Source: Jiella flava
GTDB lineage: Bacteria > Pseudomonadota > Alphaproteobacteria > Rhizobiales > Rhizobiaceae
DNA length: 64,000 nucleotides
Assembly: GCF_017349315.1 (NCBI RefSeq)
Contig: NZ_JAFMPP010000014.1
Span: forward strand, 62,001 to 126,000
Direction: 5' to 3'
Numbering within the stretch: the first letter of the stretch is position 1; each line of letters starts with the position of its first letter. The notes under the pieces are model-generated. The model saw nothing but the letters and a program-made list of their open reading frames with translations. It searched no databases and had not been told where the DNA came from. Shown in pieces: positions 27,001 through 36,004 of this stretch. Made by a program: the position numbers and the translations under genes.

Positions 27001-27879
27001 TTGCTCAGGTTGCTTTTTGCGGCGGTCACGCTGCTGGTCGCGGTGACGCCCGGTCTTGCCGCCGATCAGACCGCGAAAGCGCGACGCGACCGGGGCCAAA
27101 GCGCCTTGACCGTCGAAACGCCGAACTTTGTCGATCAGCGCCAGCGGATGACCAAGCCGGACCTGTCGGACCGGCCGCGCATTCGCTTTTTAACCACCAC
27201 CGACTATCCGCCGTTCAATTTCCTCGATGCGCGCGGGCGGTTGACGGGCTTCAACGTCGATCTCGTGCGGGACATCTGCGCCGAACTCGACATTCTCGCC
27301 CGCTGCCAGATCGAGGCGCTGCCCTTTGCCGATCTCATTCCGGCGATGAAAAAGGGCGATGGCGAAGCGATCGTCGCCGGTCTGGCGATGAACGCCGAAA
27401 CGCGGCGCGAATTCGCCTTCAGCCAACCCTATTTCCGCTATCCGGCCCGCTTCGTTATCCGCAAGGATCGCCCGCTGGCCGCGCCCGTCGCCGATCATCT
27501 CGGCACCAAGGTGGTGGGTGTCACCAAGGGCAGCGCCCATGAAGCGCTATTGCGCGCCTTCTTTCCGACTGCCAAGGTGCAACCGTTCGCCAATCGGCTG
27601 GACGCGCTGGCGGGGATGCGCGAGGGCAAGGTCGACGCCTATTTCGGCGACGGCGTCAGCCTGTCCTTTTGGCTCGAAAGCGACGCATCGAACGGCTGCT
27701 GTCATTTTGCCGGCGGGCCCTTTCTGTCCGATCGCTATCTCGGCGAGGGGCTGTCGGTGGCGGTCGCGCACAAGGATAGCGCGCTGGCCAGCGCAATTGA
27801 CTACGCGATCGCCCAGCTCGTCAGCAAGGGGCGGATGTCGGAGCTGATGCTGCGCTACTTCCCGATCAGCGCGTTTTGA
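27001..27879 (+). CDS. Periplasmic transporter substrate-binding domain protein
   Basis: About 292 residues. With a TTG start at 27001, preceded by GAGGGAAAAATTC, the protein begins with a good Sec signal (MLRLLFAAVTLLVAV, cleavage near PGLAA-DQ). The frame is open back to 26911 without a signal-like start. The mature part is a type 3 solute-binding fold: TTTDYPPFNFLDARGRLTGFNVDLVRDICA, then SQPYFRYPARFVI and GTKVVGVTKGSAHEALL. No ABC permease or ATPase gene lies beside it, so it may be an orphan binding protein or a sensor partner. Confidence 0.82.
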   Translation: MLRLLFAAVTLLVAVTPGLAADQTAKARRDRGQSALTVETPNFVDQRQRMTKPDLSDRPRIRFLTTTDYPPFNFLDARGRLTGFNVDLVRDICAELDILARCQIEALPFADLIPAMKKGDGEAIVAGLAMNAETRREFAFSQPYFRYPARFVIRKDRPLAAPVADHLGTKVVGVTKGSAHEALLRAFFPTAKVQPFANRLDALAGMREGKVDAYFGDGVSLSFWLESDASNGCCHFAGGPFLSDRYLGEGLSVAVAHKDSALASAIDYAIAQLVSKGRMSELMLRYFPISAF

Positions 27880-27898
27880 TCGAGCCTGTCGCCGGCCT

Positions 27899-28309
27899 TT
27901 AAGCCCGGCGATAGCGCACCCGGGCCGAATGCTCGATGGCGCCGGCGGTCAGGCGGTCCATCTTGAAGGCGTCGCGCAACATTTCCAACAGCCGCAGCTC
28001 CGGCTGCGAGGCATTGACGTCGGAGGCCACCACCTCGACGGCGAGCGCATAGGCGGTCTCGTAGAGGTTCGCCGGCACGCTGTCACGAACGTTGCGGATA
28101 ATCTGATCGATGCCATCGTCCTGATCGAGCAATGCCCCGCAGTCCTGCGCGATCGTGCCGAGCCTTGTCTCTTCGAAGCCGTCGAAGACCGGCAGGGTGC
28201 GCAACAGCACCGTAAACTCGCGTTGCTCGATATTGCTGATCTGGCCGTCCGCCGCCGCTACGGCGATCATCAAATGGATGAGGGCGTCCTGCGGGTCCAT
28301 TGCGGCCAT
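27899..28309 (-). CDS. TerB-like tellurite resistance domain protein
   Basis: About 136 residues forming a TerB-like all-helical domain: DPQDALIHLMIAVAAADGQI near the start, then LYETAYALAVEVVASDVNA and the closing LLEMLRDAFKMD. The acidic motif AADG...E in helix 1 and ASDVNASQPE in the third helix are the usual metal-binding half-sites. Despite the name, a link to tellurite has not been shown for single-domain versions. Start ATG 28309 was chosen because GGAG lies upstream; ATG 28339 would add ten residues. Convergent with the preceding binding-protein gene. Confidence 0.8.
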   Translation of the reverse strand: MAAMDPQDALIHLMIAVAAADGQISNIEQREFTVLLRTLPVFDGFEETRLGTIAQDCGALLDQDDGIDQIIRNVRDSVPANLYETAYALAVEVVASDVNASQPELRLLEMLRDAFKMDRLTAGAIEHSARVRYRRA

Positions 28310-28613
28310 GCCTGATCGTGTCTCCATCGTCATTGACATCGTTATCGACGATCGGCTGCGAGCGCGGGTTTCACGATCAGCCCGATCGATCGGTTGAGGG
28401 AGAGCTCTCCCGTCGTTGCGGTTCAGATGACGAAACGCTCCGATGCCAGCAAACTAGGGATCGAGACGGCGGGCAACAAGGGGCTGGGGGCGAAAGCCGA
28501 CGCGTTGCAGCGCGAAGGGTTTGTTGACGCGCCGACAGCTTCTTTCTAGACCTGTCCTCCGCTCGTCGGCAGCGATTTTCGCGTCGCGCCCGGGTTTTTG
28601 ACGTTTCTCGATC
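28310..28613. other. Gene-free region upstream of lysK
   Basis: Divergent intergenic stretch between the TerB-like gene and lysyl-tRNA synthetase. I see no gene, RNA or clear operator. It must contain the lysK promoter. No T-box-like element was recognised, and none is expected in this group. Confidence 0.4.
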
Positions 28614-30281
28614 ATGGACATGGAAATGCCGATCTCTTCGAACGATGCCGCATTGATGCGCGAAGAGGCGCTGGCCTCAAATGCCTGGCCGTTCGAGGAA
28701 GCGCGCAAACTCTTGCAGCGGTTCGACGCGACCGGCATGCCGGAAGAGGTGCTGTTCGAGACCGGTTACGGGCCGTCCGGCCTGCCGCATATCGGCACCT
28801 TCGGTGAGGTGGCGCGGACCTCGATGGTGCGCCATGCCTTTCGCATCCTGACCCACGATCAGGTCCCGACGCGGCTTTTATGCTTCTCCGACGATATGGA
28901 CGGTCTGCGCAAGGTGCCGGAGAACGTGCCAAACCGGGAGATGATGGCGAAGCATCTCGGCAAGCCGCTGTCGCGCGTGCCGGATCCGTTTTCCAACGAA
29001 TATCCGTCCTTTGCCGCAGCCAACAACGCCCGGCTTCGGCGGTTCCTCGACGGCTTCGGCTTCGAGTACGGCTTCGCCTCGGCGACCGACTATTACACGT
29101 CGGGCCGTTTCGACGCGACGCTGCTGAAGATGTTGGCGGTCTATGACGACGTCATGGCGATCATCCTGCCGACGCTCGGGCCGGATCGCCGCGCCACCTA
29201 TTCGCCGTTCCTCCCGGTTCATCCGAAGACCGGCATTGTCCTGCAGGTGCCGATGGTCGAGCGGGATCCTGAGGCTGGCATGATCGCTTATCTCGATCCC
29301 GAGACCGGCGAGCGGATCGAAACCGGGGTTACCGGCGGCCAGGTGAAGTGTCAGTGGAAGGCCGATTGGGCCCTGCGCTGGACGGCGCTTGGTGTCGATT
29401 ACGAGATGGCCGGCAAGGATCTGATCGATTCCGTCGCGCTGTCGTCGAAGATCTGTGTGGCGCTCGGCGGGCGTCCGCCGGAGGGCTTCAATTACGAGCT
29501 CTTCCTCGACGAGACCGGCCAGAAGATCTCCAAGTCGAAGGGCAACGGTCTCACCATCGACGAGTGGCTGACCTATGCCTCGCCGGAGAGCTTGTCACTC
29601 TACATGTTCCAGAAGCCGAGGACGGCCAAGAAGCTGTATTTCGATGTCATCCCGAAGGCGGTCGACGACTATTACGCTTTCGTCGCGGCCTTTCATCGGC
29701 AGGACGTCAAGCAGCAGCTGCAGAACCCGGTCTGGCACATCCATGACGGCGAGCCGCCGGTCGAGGGGATTGCCGTGCCCTTCGCAATGCTGCTCAACCT
29801 CGTCTCGGCCTCCAACGCCGCAAATAAGGAGACGCTGTGGGGTTTCATCAGCCGGTATGCGCCGGGCGTGACGGCTCAGAGCGATCCGGAACTCGATCGG
29901 CTGGTCGGATATGCGCTGCGCTACTACGACGATTTCGTCAAGCCGACCAAGCGTTTTCGCGCGCCCGATGAGATTGAACGCAAGGCGCTGCAGGCCCTTG
30001 ACGACACACTCGCGGCGCTGCCGGCCGATGCCGAGGGGGCGACGATCCAGAACGCCATGCTCGACGTCGCTCGGCCGATCGAGCGCTATCAGGACCTGAA
30101 GAAAAAGGGCCCGGATGGCGGTCCCGGTGTGTCGGGCGAGTGGTTCCAGGCACTCTACCAGATCTTGCTCGGCCAGGAGAAGGGACCGCGTTTTGGCTCC
30201 TTCGTCGCCCTTTACGGCATCGGCGAGACTCGGGCGCTGATCCGAGAGGCGCTCGACGGCACGCTGACGGCGTCGTCCTGA
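28614..30281 (+). CDS. lysK: Lysyl-tRNA synthetase, class I
   Basis: Class I LysRS of 555 residues, charging tRNA-Lys with lysine. This archaeal-type enzyme replaces class II LysRS in most alphaproteobacteria. The class I Rossmann signatures are present: HIGT at residues 59-62 (within [13 protein letters not shown]) and KISKSKGNG near residue 303 (KMSKS type). Metal-binding Cys clusters found in some class I LysRS are not obvious here. Start ATG 28614 or the Met at residue 3 or 5 are equally possible. It stands alone as a housekeeping gene. Confidence 0.95.
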   Translation: MDMEMPISSNDAALMREEALASNAWPFEEARKLLQRFDATGMPEEVLFETGYGPSGLPHIGTFGEVARTSMVRHAFRILTHDQVPTRLLCFSDDMDGLRKVPENVPNREMMAKHLGKPLSRVPDPFSNEYPSFAAANNARLRRFLDGFGFEYGFASATDYYTSGRFDATLLKMLAVYDDVMAIILPTLGPDRRATYSPFLPVHPKTGIVLQVPMVERDPEAGMIAYLDPETGERIETGVTGGQVKCQWKADWALRWTALGVDYEMAGKDLIDSVALSSKICVALGGRPPEGFNYELFLDETGQKISKSKGNGLTIDEWLTYASPESLSLYMFQKPRTAKKLYFDVIPKAVDDYYAFVAAFHRQDVKQQLQNPVWHIHDGEPPVEGIAVPFAMLLNLVSASNAANKETLWGFISRYAPGVTAQSDPELDRLVGYALRYYDDFVKPTKRFRAPDEIERKALQALDDTLAALPADAEGATIQNAMLDVARPIERYQDLKKKGPDGGPGVSGEWFQALYQILLGQEKGPRFGSFVALYGIGETRALIREALDGTLTASS

Positions 30282-30380
30282 GGACAAGGCACGGGGGCTG
30301 TATCGCCCGCGCCTGCGGCCCAAACCGCGACGGCGGTGCCGCCGGCCGGATCGACTGGTGATGCGAAACGTCGTCGGCGG

Positions 30381-31097
30381 CTATTGCCAGATGCCGCGCC
30401 GCGCTGCCTTGGCGCTTGTCTCGGCCTGTTCGTAGCGGCCGCCCGGTACGGCGCGCGCCCAACCGTTCTCCACCACCCAAGCGCCGATATCCTCCCCGCC
30501 GACGGAGCAGGCGGTCGTCGCTTCGCCGCGCTTTTTGCCGAAGTCGAAGGGCACGTCGCAAGCGATCGAGCGGCCGCGCAGGAACCGCCGCAGCGCCGTG
30601 CGCGCCAGGGCGCCGCAGGGGCGGGCATCAGTGTCACAGCGCTCGCGCAAAGGCAGCGCTTCGACCCCCGGCAGGGTGATCACTCCCTGGCGATAGGCGA
30701 TATGGCCGCCATCAATGGCGATCGGCCGCGGCAGCAGCTGCCGCTTCGGCTTGCTCGGCTGTGGCTCGGGCTGGGAGAGCGGCTGGCGGGGCGGCAGGCG
30801 GATCAGCGGCGCGTCACCATGGCCGCCATAGGCGGTGATGTCCTTGGCGGTAACGCTGCGCACCGTGCCGGGCCGCTCCAGCTTGACCGGCGGCTGCGCG
30901 TTTGTCGTCGCGGGCGAGGATGGTGATGCGCCCGCCGCTTCGCTCAGTTCGCCGCCGGTCGTTGGCGCTGCGTCGAAGATGCTGCGGCCAGCCGGCTGGT
31001 GCGGCGCGAGCCAGATCAGGCCGGCAGCGGTGAGGCTCAGTGCGGCAAGGATGACGATGCTGCGCCGGATGTCGTCGAGGCGGGGCAGGCCCCTCAC
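30381..31097 (-). CDS. Thermonuclease-like (SNase-fold) membrane-anchored protein, probably degenerate
   Basis: A 238-residue protein. GTG 31097 overlaps the stop of the upstream S24 regulator as GTGA; an ATG at 31127 in the same frame is the alternative. One N-terminal membrane helix (SIVILAALSLTAAGLIWLA) is followed by a Pro-rich linker and an SNase-like C-terminal domain, seen as AIDGGHIAYRQG, ITLPGVEALPLRERC and DIGAWVVENGWARAV. The Asp of the usual DGDT motif and the Asp of GIDAPE are missing, so nuclease activity is doubtful. The domain would face the periplasm. Confidence 0.75.
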   Translation of the reverse strand: MRGLPRLDDIRRSIVILAALSLTAAGLIWLAPHQPAGRSIFDAAPTTGGELSEAAGASPSSPATTNAQPPVKLERPGTVRSVTAKDITAYGGHGDAPLIRLPPRQPLSQPEPQPSKPKRQLLPRPIAIDGGHIAYRQGVITLPGVEALPLRERCDTDARPCGALARTALRRFLRGRSIACDVPFDFGKKRGEATTACSVGGEDIGAWVVENGWARAVPGGRYEQAETSAKAARRGIWQ

Positions 31098-31747
31098 TGG
31101 CTCGCCCAGAGGATTCGGGCCATCCATTCGATCTCGTCCAGGGCGAACTGCCGGTCGGGGTAATCGGGGTTGACCGAGGCGAGTTCGATTGTGCGGGCGG
31201 TCTGGCGCTGCAGGATCTTGGCCATCACTTCGCCGCCGCGGGTACGCACCACCACCCGGTCGCCGCGCCGGATCGCCGCGCCGGGGGCGACGATGATGAC
31301 GTCGCCGTCACGATAGAGCGGCATCATCGACTGACCCGATACCTCCAGCGCATAGGCCGTCTCGTCGGTCTGTGCCGGCAGTTGGATTTCGTCCCAGCCC
31401 TGGCCAACGGGGAAGCCGGCATCGTCGAAGAAACCGCCGTGACCGGCTTGGGCAAAGCCGAGCAGCGGCACCGTGACCGCGGGGCGAGACTCGCCGGCAT
31501 CGGGGTCACTACCGTTCTGGCCAGCCATCAGCTTGGTGAATTCCTGAATGCTCGAGCCCGTCGCCTCGATCACCTTGGCGATCGATTCCGTCGACGGCCA
31601 GCGTGGCCGCCCGTCTCCGGCGCTGCGTTTCGACCGATTGAAGGTCGTCGGATCGAGACCCGCCCGCCGCGCCAAGCCGGAGGCGGACAGATTGTTGCGC
31701 GCGGCGAGCGCGTCGATCGCGGCCCAGATTCGGTCATGTGAAAACAT
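31094..31747 (-). CDS. S24 family LexA/CI-like transcriptional regulator
   Basis: A 217-residue repressor with an N-terminal XRE-type HTH (LSASGLARRAGLDPTTFNRS) and a C-terminal S24 peptidase domain. A possible self-cleavage Ala-Gly pair lies in LLGFAQAGHGG. The nucleophile Ser is in VSGQSMMPLYRDGD and the general-base Lys in GGEVMAKIL, so RecA-stimulated autocleavage is plausible. It is coupled by a 4-bp overlap to the SNase-like gene. No phage genes surround it. The upstream gap to the YihY gene is 296 bp with no further gene seen. Confidence 0.88.
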   Translation of the reverse strand: MFSHDRIWAAIDALAARNNLSASGLARRAGLDPTTFNRSKRSAGDGRPRWPSTESIAKVIEATGSSIQEFTKLMAGQNGSDPDAGESRPAVTVPLLGFAQAGHGGFFDDAGFPVGQGWDEIQLPAQTDETAYALEVSGQSMMPLYRDGDVIIVAPGAAIRRGDRVVVRTRGGEVMAKILQRQTARTIELASVNPDYPDRQFALDEIEWMARILWASQ

Positions 31748-32043
31748 GGCTGCGGTTCCGTGGTCGAGCAGTCAGGAAAAAATACCTTGGCCAGTTCTTA
31801 AAGGGGCGAATCGTTATTGTCCACCGCGAATGATAGCGTTGTTCACAGCCCGATCCCGAGCGAGCATGGCGCCGCCTTTTGGGCGCTTTTGTCGCTCTGC
31901 CGGGGGGAACGAAGCGGCGGTGAGCCCATTCAGGCATTCGTGTGGCAGAGGGCGGCGGGGCTGTATAGTCTCAAGCTCGCGAAGCCGAGCGTGAGCCTAC
32001 GGCAAGTGTTGTCGGGCGCGGTCGCTGAAGGAGATGAGACACG

Positions 32044-33057
32044 GTGAGTGAAACGCGGTTCGCGGCGCAGACGAGTGAGGAGATGCGCCATCGGGCCGGC
32101 GAGCCGGGGCGAGGGCGCGACGCCGAATATCCGACCAGAATCCCATGGTTGGGCTGGAAGGATATCGCCGCGCGCATCTACGTCTCCTTCTTTGAAGATC
32201 GCGTCATGCTGATCGCCGCGGGCGCAACCTTCTATCTGCTGCTCGCGCTGTTTCCGGCCTTTGCTGTGTTCGTCTCGTTCTACGGCTTTGTCAGTGATCC
32301 AAAGACGATCAGCGACCACATCGCCTTTATCGGCCAGTTCCTGCCGCAGGCCGGAACGCAGTTGTTGGAAGCGCAGCTGGAGAATCTCACCTCGCAGAAC
32401 TCCGCCTCGCTGTCGCTCGGCTTCGTCACCGGCCTGCTGTTCGCCATGTGGAGCGCCAATAACGGCATCAAGACGTTGTTCGAGGCGATGAACGTCGCCT
32501 ATGGCGAGAGCGAGAAGCGGAGTTTCATCAAGCTCAACCTCGTCGCTTTCGGCTATACGCTCGGAGCGATCGTCCTCGGCGTCGTGCTGATCACCGCCAT
32601 CGGCATCGTGCCGGTGGTGATGGCGATCTTCGGGCTGAAGAGTTTTTCCGAGGCGGCGATCGCGGCGCTGCGCTGGCCGGTGGTGTTCGTGCTGATCGTC
32701 ACCGCCATCGCCATCATCTATCGCTATGGGCCGAGCCGGACCCGGGCGCGCTGGCGCTGGGTAACCTTCGGTGCGGTGCTGACGGCGAGCGTCTGGTTGA
32801 TCGCCTCCATCGGCTTTTCCTGGTATCTGCAGAATTTTGCCAACTACAACGCCATGTACGGTTCGCTCGGCGCCGTCGTCGGCTTTATGATGTGGGTCTG
32901 GATCTCCTCGGTGATCTTCATCCTCGGGGCGGAGATTAACGCCGAGATGGAGCATCAGACCGCCGTCGACACCACCGATCCGCCACCCAAGCCGATCGGC
33001 CGCCGAGGCGCCCGCGTCGCTGATACCGTCGGTCGAAGGATCGGCCGAAACGCTTGA
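32044..33057 (+). CDS. YihY/BrkB family inner-membrane protein
   Basis: A 337-residue polytopic membrane protein of the YihY/BrkB (formerly RNase BN) family. The family core is clear: [51 protein letters not shown] at the end (six membrane helices overall) and the charged insertion [15 protein letters not shown]. The earlier RNase BN assignment is considered mistaken; the role is unknown. GTG 32044 is the start, preceded by GAAGGAGATGAGACAC, a strong ribosome binding site. Confidence 0.9.
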   Translation: MSETRFAAQTSEEMRHRAGEPGRGRDAEYPTRIPWLGWKDIAARIYVSFFEDRVMLIAAGATFYLLLALFPAFAVFVSFYGFVSDPKTISDHIAFIGQFLPQAGTQLLEAQLENLTSQNSASLSLGFVTGLLFAMWSANNGIKTLFEAMNVAYGESEKRSFIKLNLVAFGYTLGAIVLGVVLITAIGIVPVVMAIFGLKSFSEAAIAALRWPVVFVLIVTAIAIIYRYGPSRTRARWRWVTFGAVLTASVWLIASIGFSWYLQNFANYNAMYGSLGAVVGFMMWVWISSVIFILGAEINAEMEHQTAVDTTDPPPKPIGRRGARVADTVGRRIGRNA

Positions 33058-33133
33058 CCGGAAAGCCGCTTTCTGGTTGCCATCGGACACGCACCGTCAC
33101 TTCGGTCCGTCGGCCAGAGGGGAGCCAAGCGGC

Positions 33134-34513
33134 ATGTCGGTCAGCCTGTTCGATCTGTTCAAGATCGGCATCGGGCCGTCGTCGTCCCACACGGTCGGGC
33201 CGATGCGGGCGGCGCGGCGCTTCCTCGACCGGTTGGACGCGCGTGGGCTGAAGAGCGCCGTGGCAGCGGTCTCGGTCGAGCTCTACGGTTCGCTGGCGCT
33301 GACCGGCGTCGGCCATGGCACCGACAAGGCGGTGATGCTGGGGCTTCAAGGGGCTCGCCCCGATCAGCTCGATCCCGATGAAGCCGAACGCGCTTATGCA
33401 CAGATCAGCGAAACCGGCGAACTCGCCTTCGACGGCGGCCGGGTGGTGGCGTTTCGCGACGGCCGCGAACTTGTCTTCCGCCGGCGCGATCGGCTGCCGT
33501 ATCACCCGAACGGCCTGCGCTTCATCGTCTTCGACGACGTCGGGGCGGAACTCGACCGAGCGGACTATTATTCCGTCGGCGGCGGTTTTGTGCTGTCGGC
33601 CGGCGAGGCGGGGGATGAGACACCAGTCCTAAAGAACGCCGGCGCCCCGTATGAATTTGTCGATGCCGATCAACTTCTTGTCCATTGCGACGGGGAGGGG
33701 CTGGCGATCGCCGACATCGTCCTGATCAATGAGGAGACTTGGCGAAGCCGCGCCGAGGTGCGCGCCGGGATCCTGTCGATCCGCGACGCGATGGTCGCTT
33801 CGATCGAGCGCGGCTGCCGGATGGACGGCTGTCTGCCGGGTGGGCTGAAGGTCAAGCGCCGGGCGAAGCAGCTCTATCAGGATCTGGTCCACCGGCCCGA
33901 GCAGGGGCTGCGCGATCCGCTGACGACGCTCGACTGGGTCAATCTCTACGCGCTCGCCGTCAACGAGGAGAACGCTGCCGGCGGCCGGGTCGTCACGGCT
34001 CCGACCAACGGGGCGGCCAGCGTTATTCCGGCGGTGCTGGCCTATTACGAGCGCTTCGTGCCGGGCGCAAACGACGAGGGCTCGGTCCGCCTTCTCGCCA
34101 CGACGGCGGCGATCGGCGCACTTTACAAGCAGAACGCCTCGATCTCGGCGGCCGAAATGGGCTGCCAGGGCGAAGTCGGTGTTGCGTGCTCAATGGCGGC
34201 GGCCGGCCTTGCCGCCGTTCTGGGTGGGGCGCCTCGACAGGTTGAAAATGCCGCCGAGATCGCCATGGAGTACAATCTCGGCCTGACCTGCGATCCCATC
34301 GGGGGCCTCGTCCAGATCCCTTGTATCGAGCGCAACACCATGGGCGCGATCAAAGCGATCAACGCCGCGCGTCTCGCGCTCAAGGGCGACGGCACCCATT
34401 TCGTCTCGCTCGATCAGGTGATCGAGACGATGCGCCAGACCGGCGAGGACATGAGCGAGAAATACAAGGAAACGGCGCTCGGCGGCCTTGCCGCCAACGT
34501 CACCCTGTGCTGA
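33134..34513 (+). CDS. sdaA: L-serine ammonia-lyase (serine deaminase), single chain
   Basis: Iron-sulfur L-serine dehydratase of 459 residues, making pyruvate and ammonia from L-serine. The N-terminal beta domain opens [23 protein letters not shown], a diagnostic motif. The catalytic alpha domain contains the 4Fe-4S cysteines in [13 protein letters not shown] and [14 protein letters not shown], and the [14 protein letters not shown] loop. ATG 33134 is chosen: GAGGGGAGCC precedes it and the family starts here; the open frame goes back to 33077. Single gene, 76 bp after the YihY gene. Confidence 0.95.
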   Translation: MSVSLFDLFKIGIGPSSSHTVGPMRAARRFLDRLDARGLKSAVAAVSVELYGSLALTGVGHGTDKAVMLGLQGARPDQLDPDEAERAYAQISETGELAFDGGRVVAFRDGRELVFRRRDRLPYHPNGLRFIVFDDVGAELDRADYYSVGGGFVLSAGEAGDETPVLKNAGAPYEFVDADQLLVHCDGEGLAIADIVLINEETWRSRAEVRAGILSIRDAMVASIERGCRMDGCLPGGLKVKRRAKQLYQDLVHRPEQGLRDPLTTLDWVNLYALAVNEENAAGGRVVTAPTNGAASVIPAVLAYYERFVPGANDEGSVRLLATTAAIGALYKQNASISAAEMGCQGEVGVACSMAAAGLAAVLGGAPRQVENAAEIAMEYNLGLTCDPIGGLVQIPCIERNTMGAIKAINAARLALKGDGTHFVSLDQVIETMRQTGEDMSEKYKETALGGLAANVTLC

Positions 34514-34529
34514 ACCGAGACCGCCACCC

Positions 34530-35768
34530 TCAACCGTTGGTGCCTTGCGGTCCGACGGTGAGGAATTTCTCGTAGATGTAGCCGGTCCGGCCCTGCGCGT
34601 CCGTCACCTCGCACCAGCCCTTGCAGGAGACGATCGTCACTGGCGTGTCCTTGGCCAGAACTGCGACGATCGTGCCGTCATTGGCCGGCTTGTCACGCAT
34701 GTTGACCGATGCGGTCGTGCGGCTGGCGGCGGCATCGGCGGGCGCGGGGCTTGCCGAGGCGTCCTTTGTCGGTTCGGCCGGGCGCGGCGCCGCCGCGGTC
34801 TCCACCGGCGCAGCCACGGTTTCAACCGGCGTGGATGGCGCGGTCTCGGCTGCAGCCGCGAGTTGGCTGTCGTCGGATTCGGTCGCCGCCAAGATCGACT
34901 GCGAGATCGCCGTCATGGTGGTCGCCGGCCTGGCTGGTGCCGCATCAACTTGCGATGGAGCGGTGGCGGCTTGCACCGCGATGTTCTGAGAGCGCAGGAT
35001 GCTGCCGGTGGATGCCTGGTCGAGCGATGCCGCCTTTATCGATTTGGCAAGCTCCGTCGGTTCATCCGGGAGTCTCAGCGCCAGCGCTGCGGCGGCCGGA
35101 TCCATGGCGCGTTCGCCGTTTTCTGCCATGACTGCCGTGCCGGCGGCCTTGTCGGACCGGCTTTGGCGCACACTGGTCGCTTCCAGCCGATCGACTTCGG
35201 ACAGCTTGGTCCGGGGCGTGGCAGCCGTGGTCGGAGTAGCGCCGTCCTTGGTTTCCTCGCTTGCGGCCTGGGTCTTCAACTCTTCGACGAGTAAGGCGTC
35301 TTGGCTGCCAGTGACCGGGACGTCGTGCTGCCGCTTCGCATCGGCTTCGCTGACCCACTTGGCCGGCGGGGCATTGTTCGCTGCCAGCGTGCGGGGGAAG
35401 CTGCCGGAGGCCCGGGTCCCGCCTGGAAACGGCACGAAGGATGAGAGCGCCAAAGGGACGAGTATCAGCGCCGATGCCACCGCTGCCGTCGCGAAGGCGA
35501 CGATCGGTCGGTCGAGGACCGCCTGGCTGCTACGCCGCAGCAGACCGTGCGGCGAGGCGGATTTCGGCCGCGCATTCGGATAAAGGGTCTTGTAGCTGAG
35601 TTGCCGGCTCGCCCGCGCCAACAGGCGGCGCTCGGCCGCGGCCTTCTCGTAGGTGATCCTGCGGTCGATCAAGCGATTGCGGATGGTCTCCACACTCGGA
35701 CGCCCATGCTCGTCAAGCGTCGCGGCATTGGTGGCGCCCTCGTGGGACTGATGATCCCCCGTCGTCAT
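34530..35768 (-). CDS. SH3-domain protein with one membrane helix
   Basis: A 412-residue protein: a cytoplasmic N-terminus of about 85 residues, one membrane helix (PIVAFATAAVASALILVPLAL), a long low-complexity Ala/Pro/Thr/Ser-rich linker, and a C-terminal bacterial SH3 domain (TASVNMRDKPANDGTIVAVL, ending GRTGYIYEKFLTV). Such SH3b domains often bind peptidoglycan, so a periplasmic wall-sensing or anchoring role is likely but not shown. ATG 35766-35768 was chosen. The frame stays open further upstream only as an overlap with fadJ. Convergent with sdaA. Confidence 0.78.
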   Translation of the reverse strand: MTTGDHQSHEGATNAATLDEHGRPSVETIRNRLIDRRITYEKAAAERRLLARASRQLSYKTLYPNARPKSASPHGLLRRSSQAVLDRPIVAFATAAVASALILVPLALSSFVPFPGGTRASGSFPRTLAANNAPPAKWVSEADAKRQHDVPVTGSQDALLVEELKTQAASEETKDGATPTTAATPRTKLSEVDRLEATSVRQSRSDKAAGTAVMAENGERAMDPAAAALALRLPDEPTELAKSIKAASLDQASTGSILRSQNIAVQAATAPSQVDAAPARPATTMTAISQSILAATESDDSQLAAAAETAPSTPVETVAAPVETAAAPRPAEPTKDASASPAPADAAASRTTASVNMRDKPANDGTIVAVLAKDTPVTIVSCKGWCEVTDAQGRTGYIYEKFLTVGPQGTNG

Positions 35769-36004
35769 ATCTACCCCAACTCCTTGTTTTTCACCGTCCC
35801 CGCATCGAGCATGGCCGCAACATGCCCGCTGCCGTCCACCTCGTCGTGGCCGGCAAAGCGGATCATCATCCCGTATCGTCATCTGACCTTTAAACATGGC
35901 AAAGGTCTGACGCCATCCCATTCTGAAACAGTTGACGACAGAACTTCGGTGATGTCGGCGGGGCGAGGCACGGAGCGGCGCATCGCTCGATGGTTGTGGC
36001 GCGA

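Noticed and set aside
31094-31747. S24/CI-like gene as a sign of a prophage
   Set aside because: No integrase, portal, terminase, capsid, tail or lysis gene lies nearby; neighbours are chromosomal housekeeping genes.
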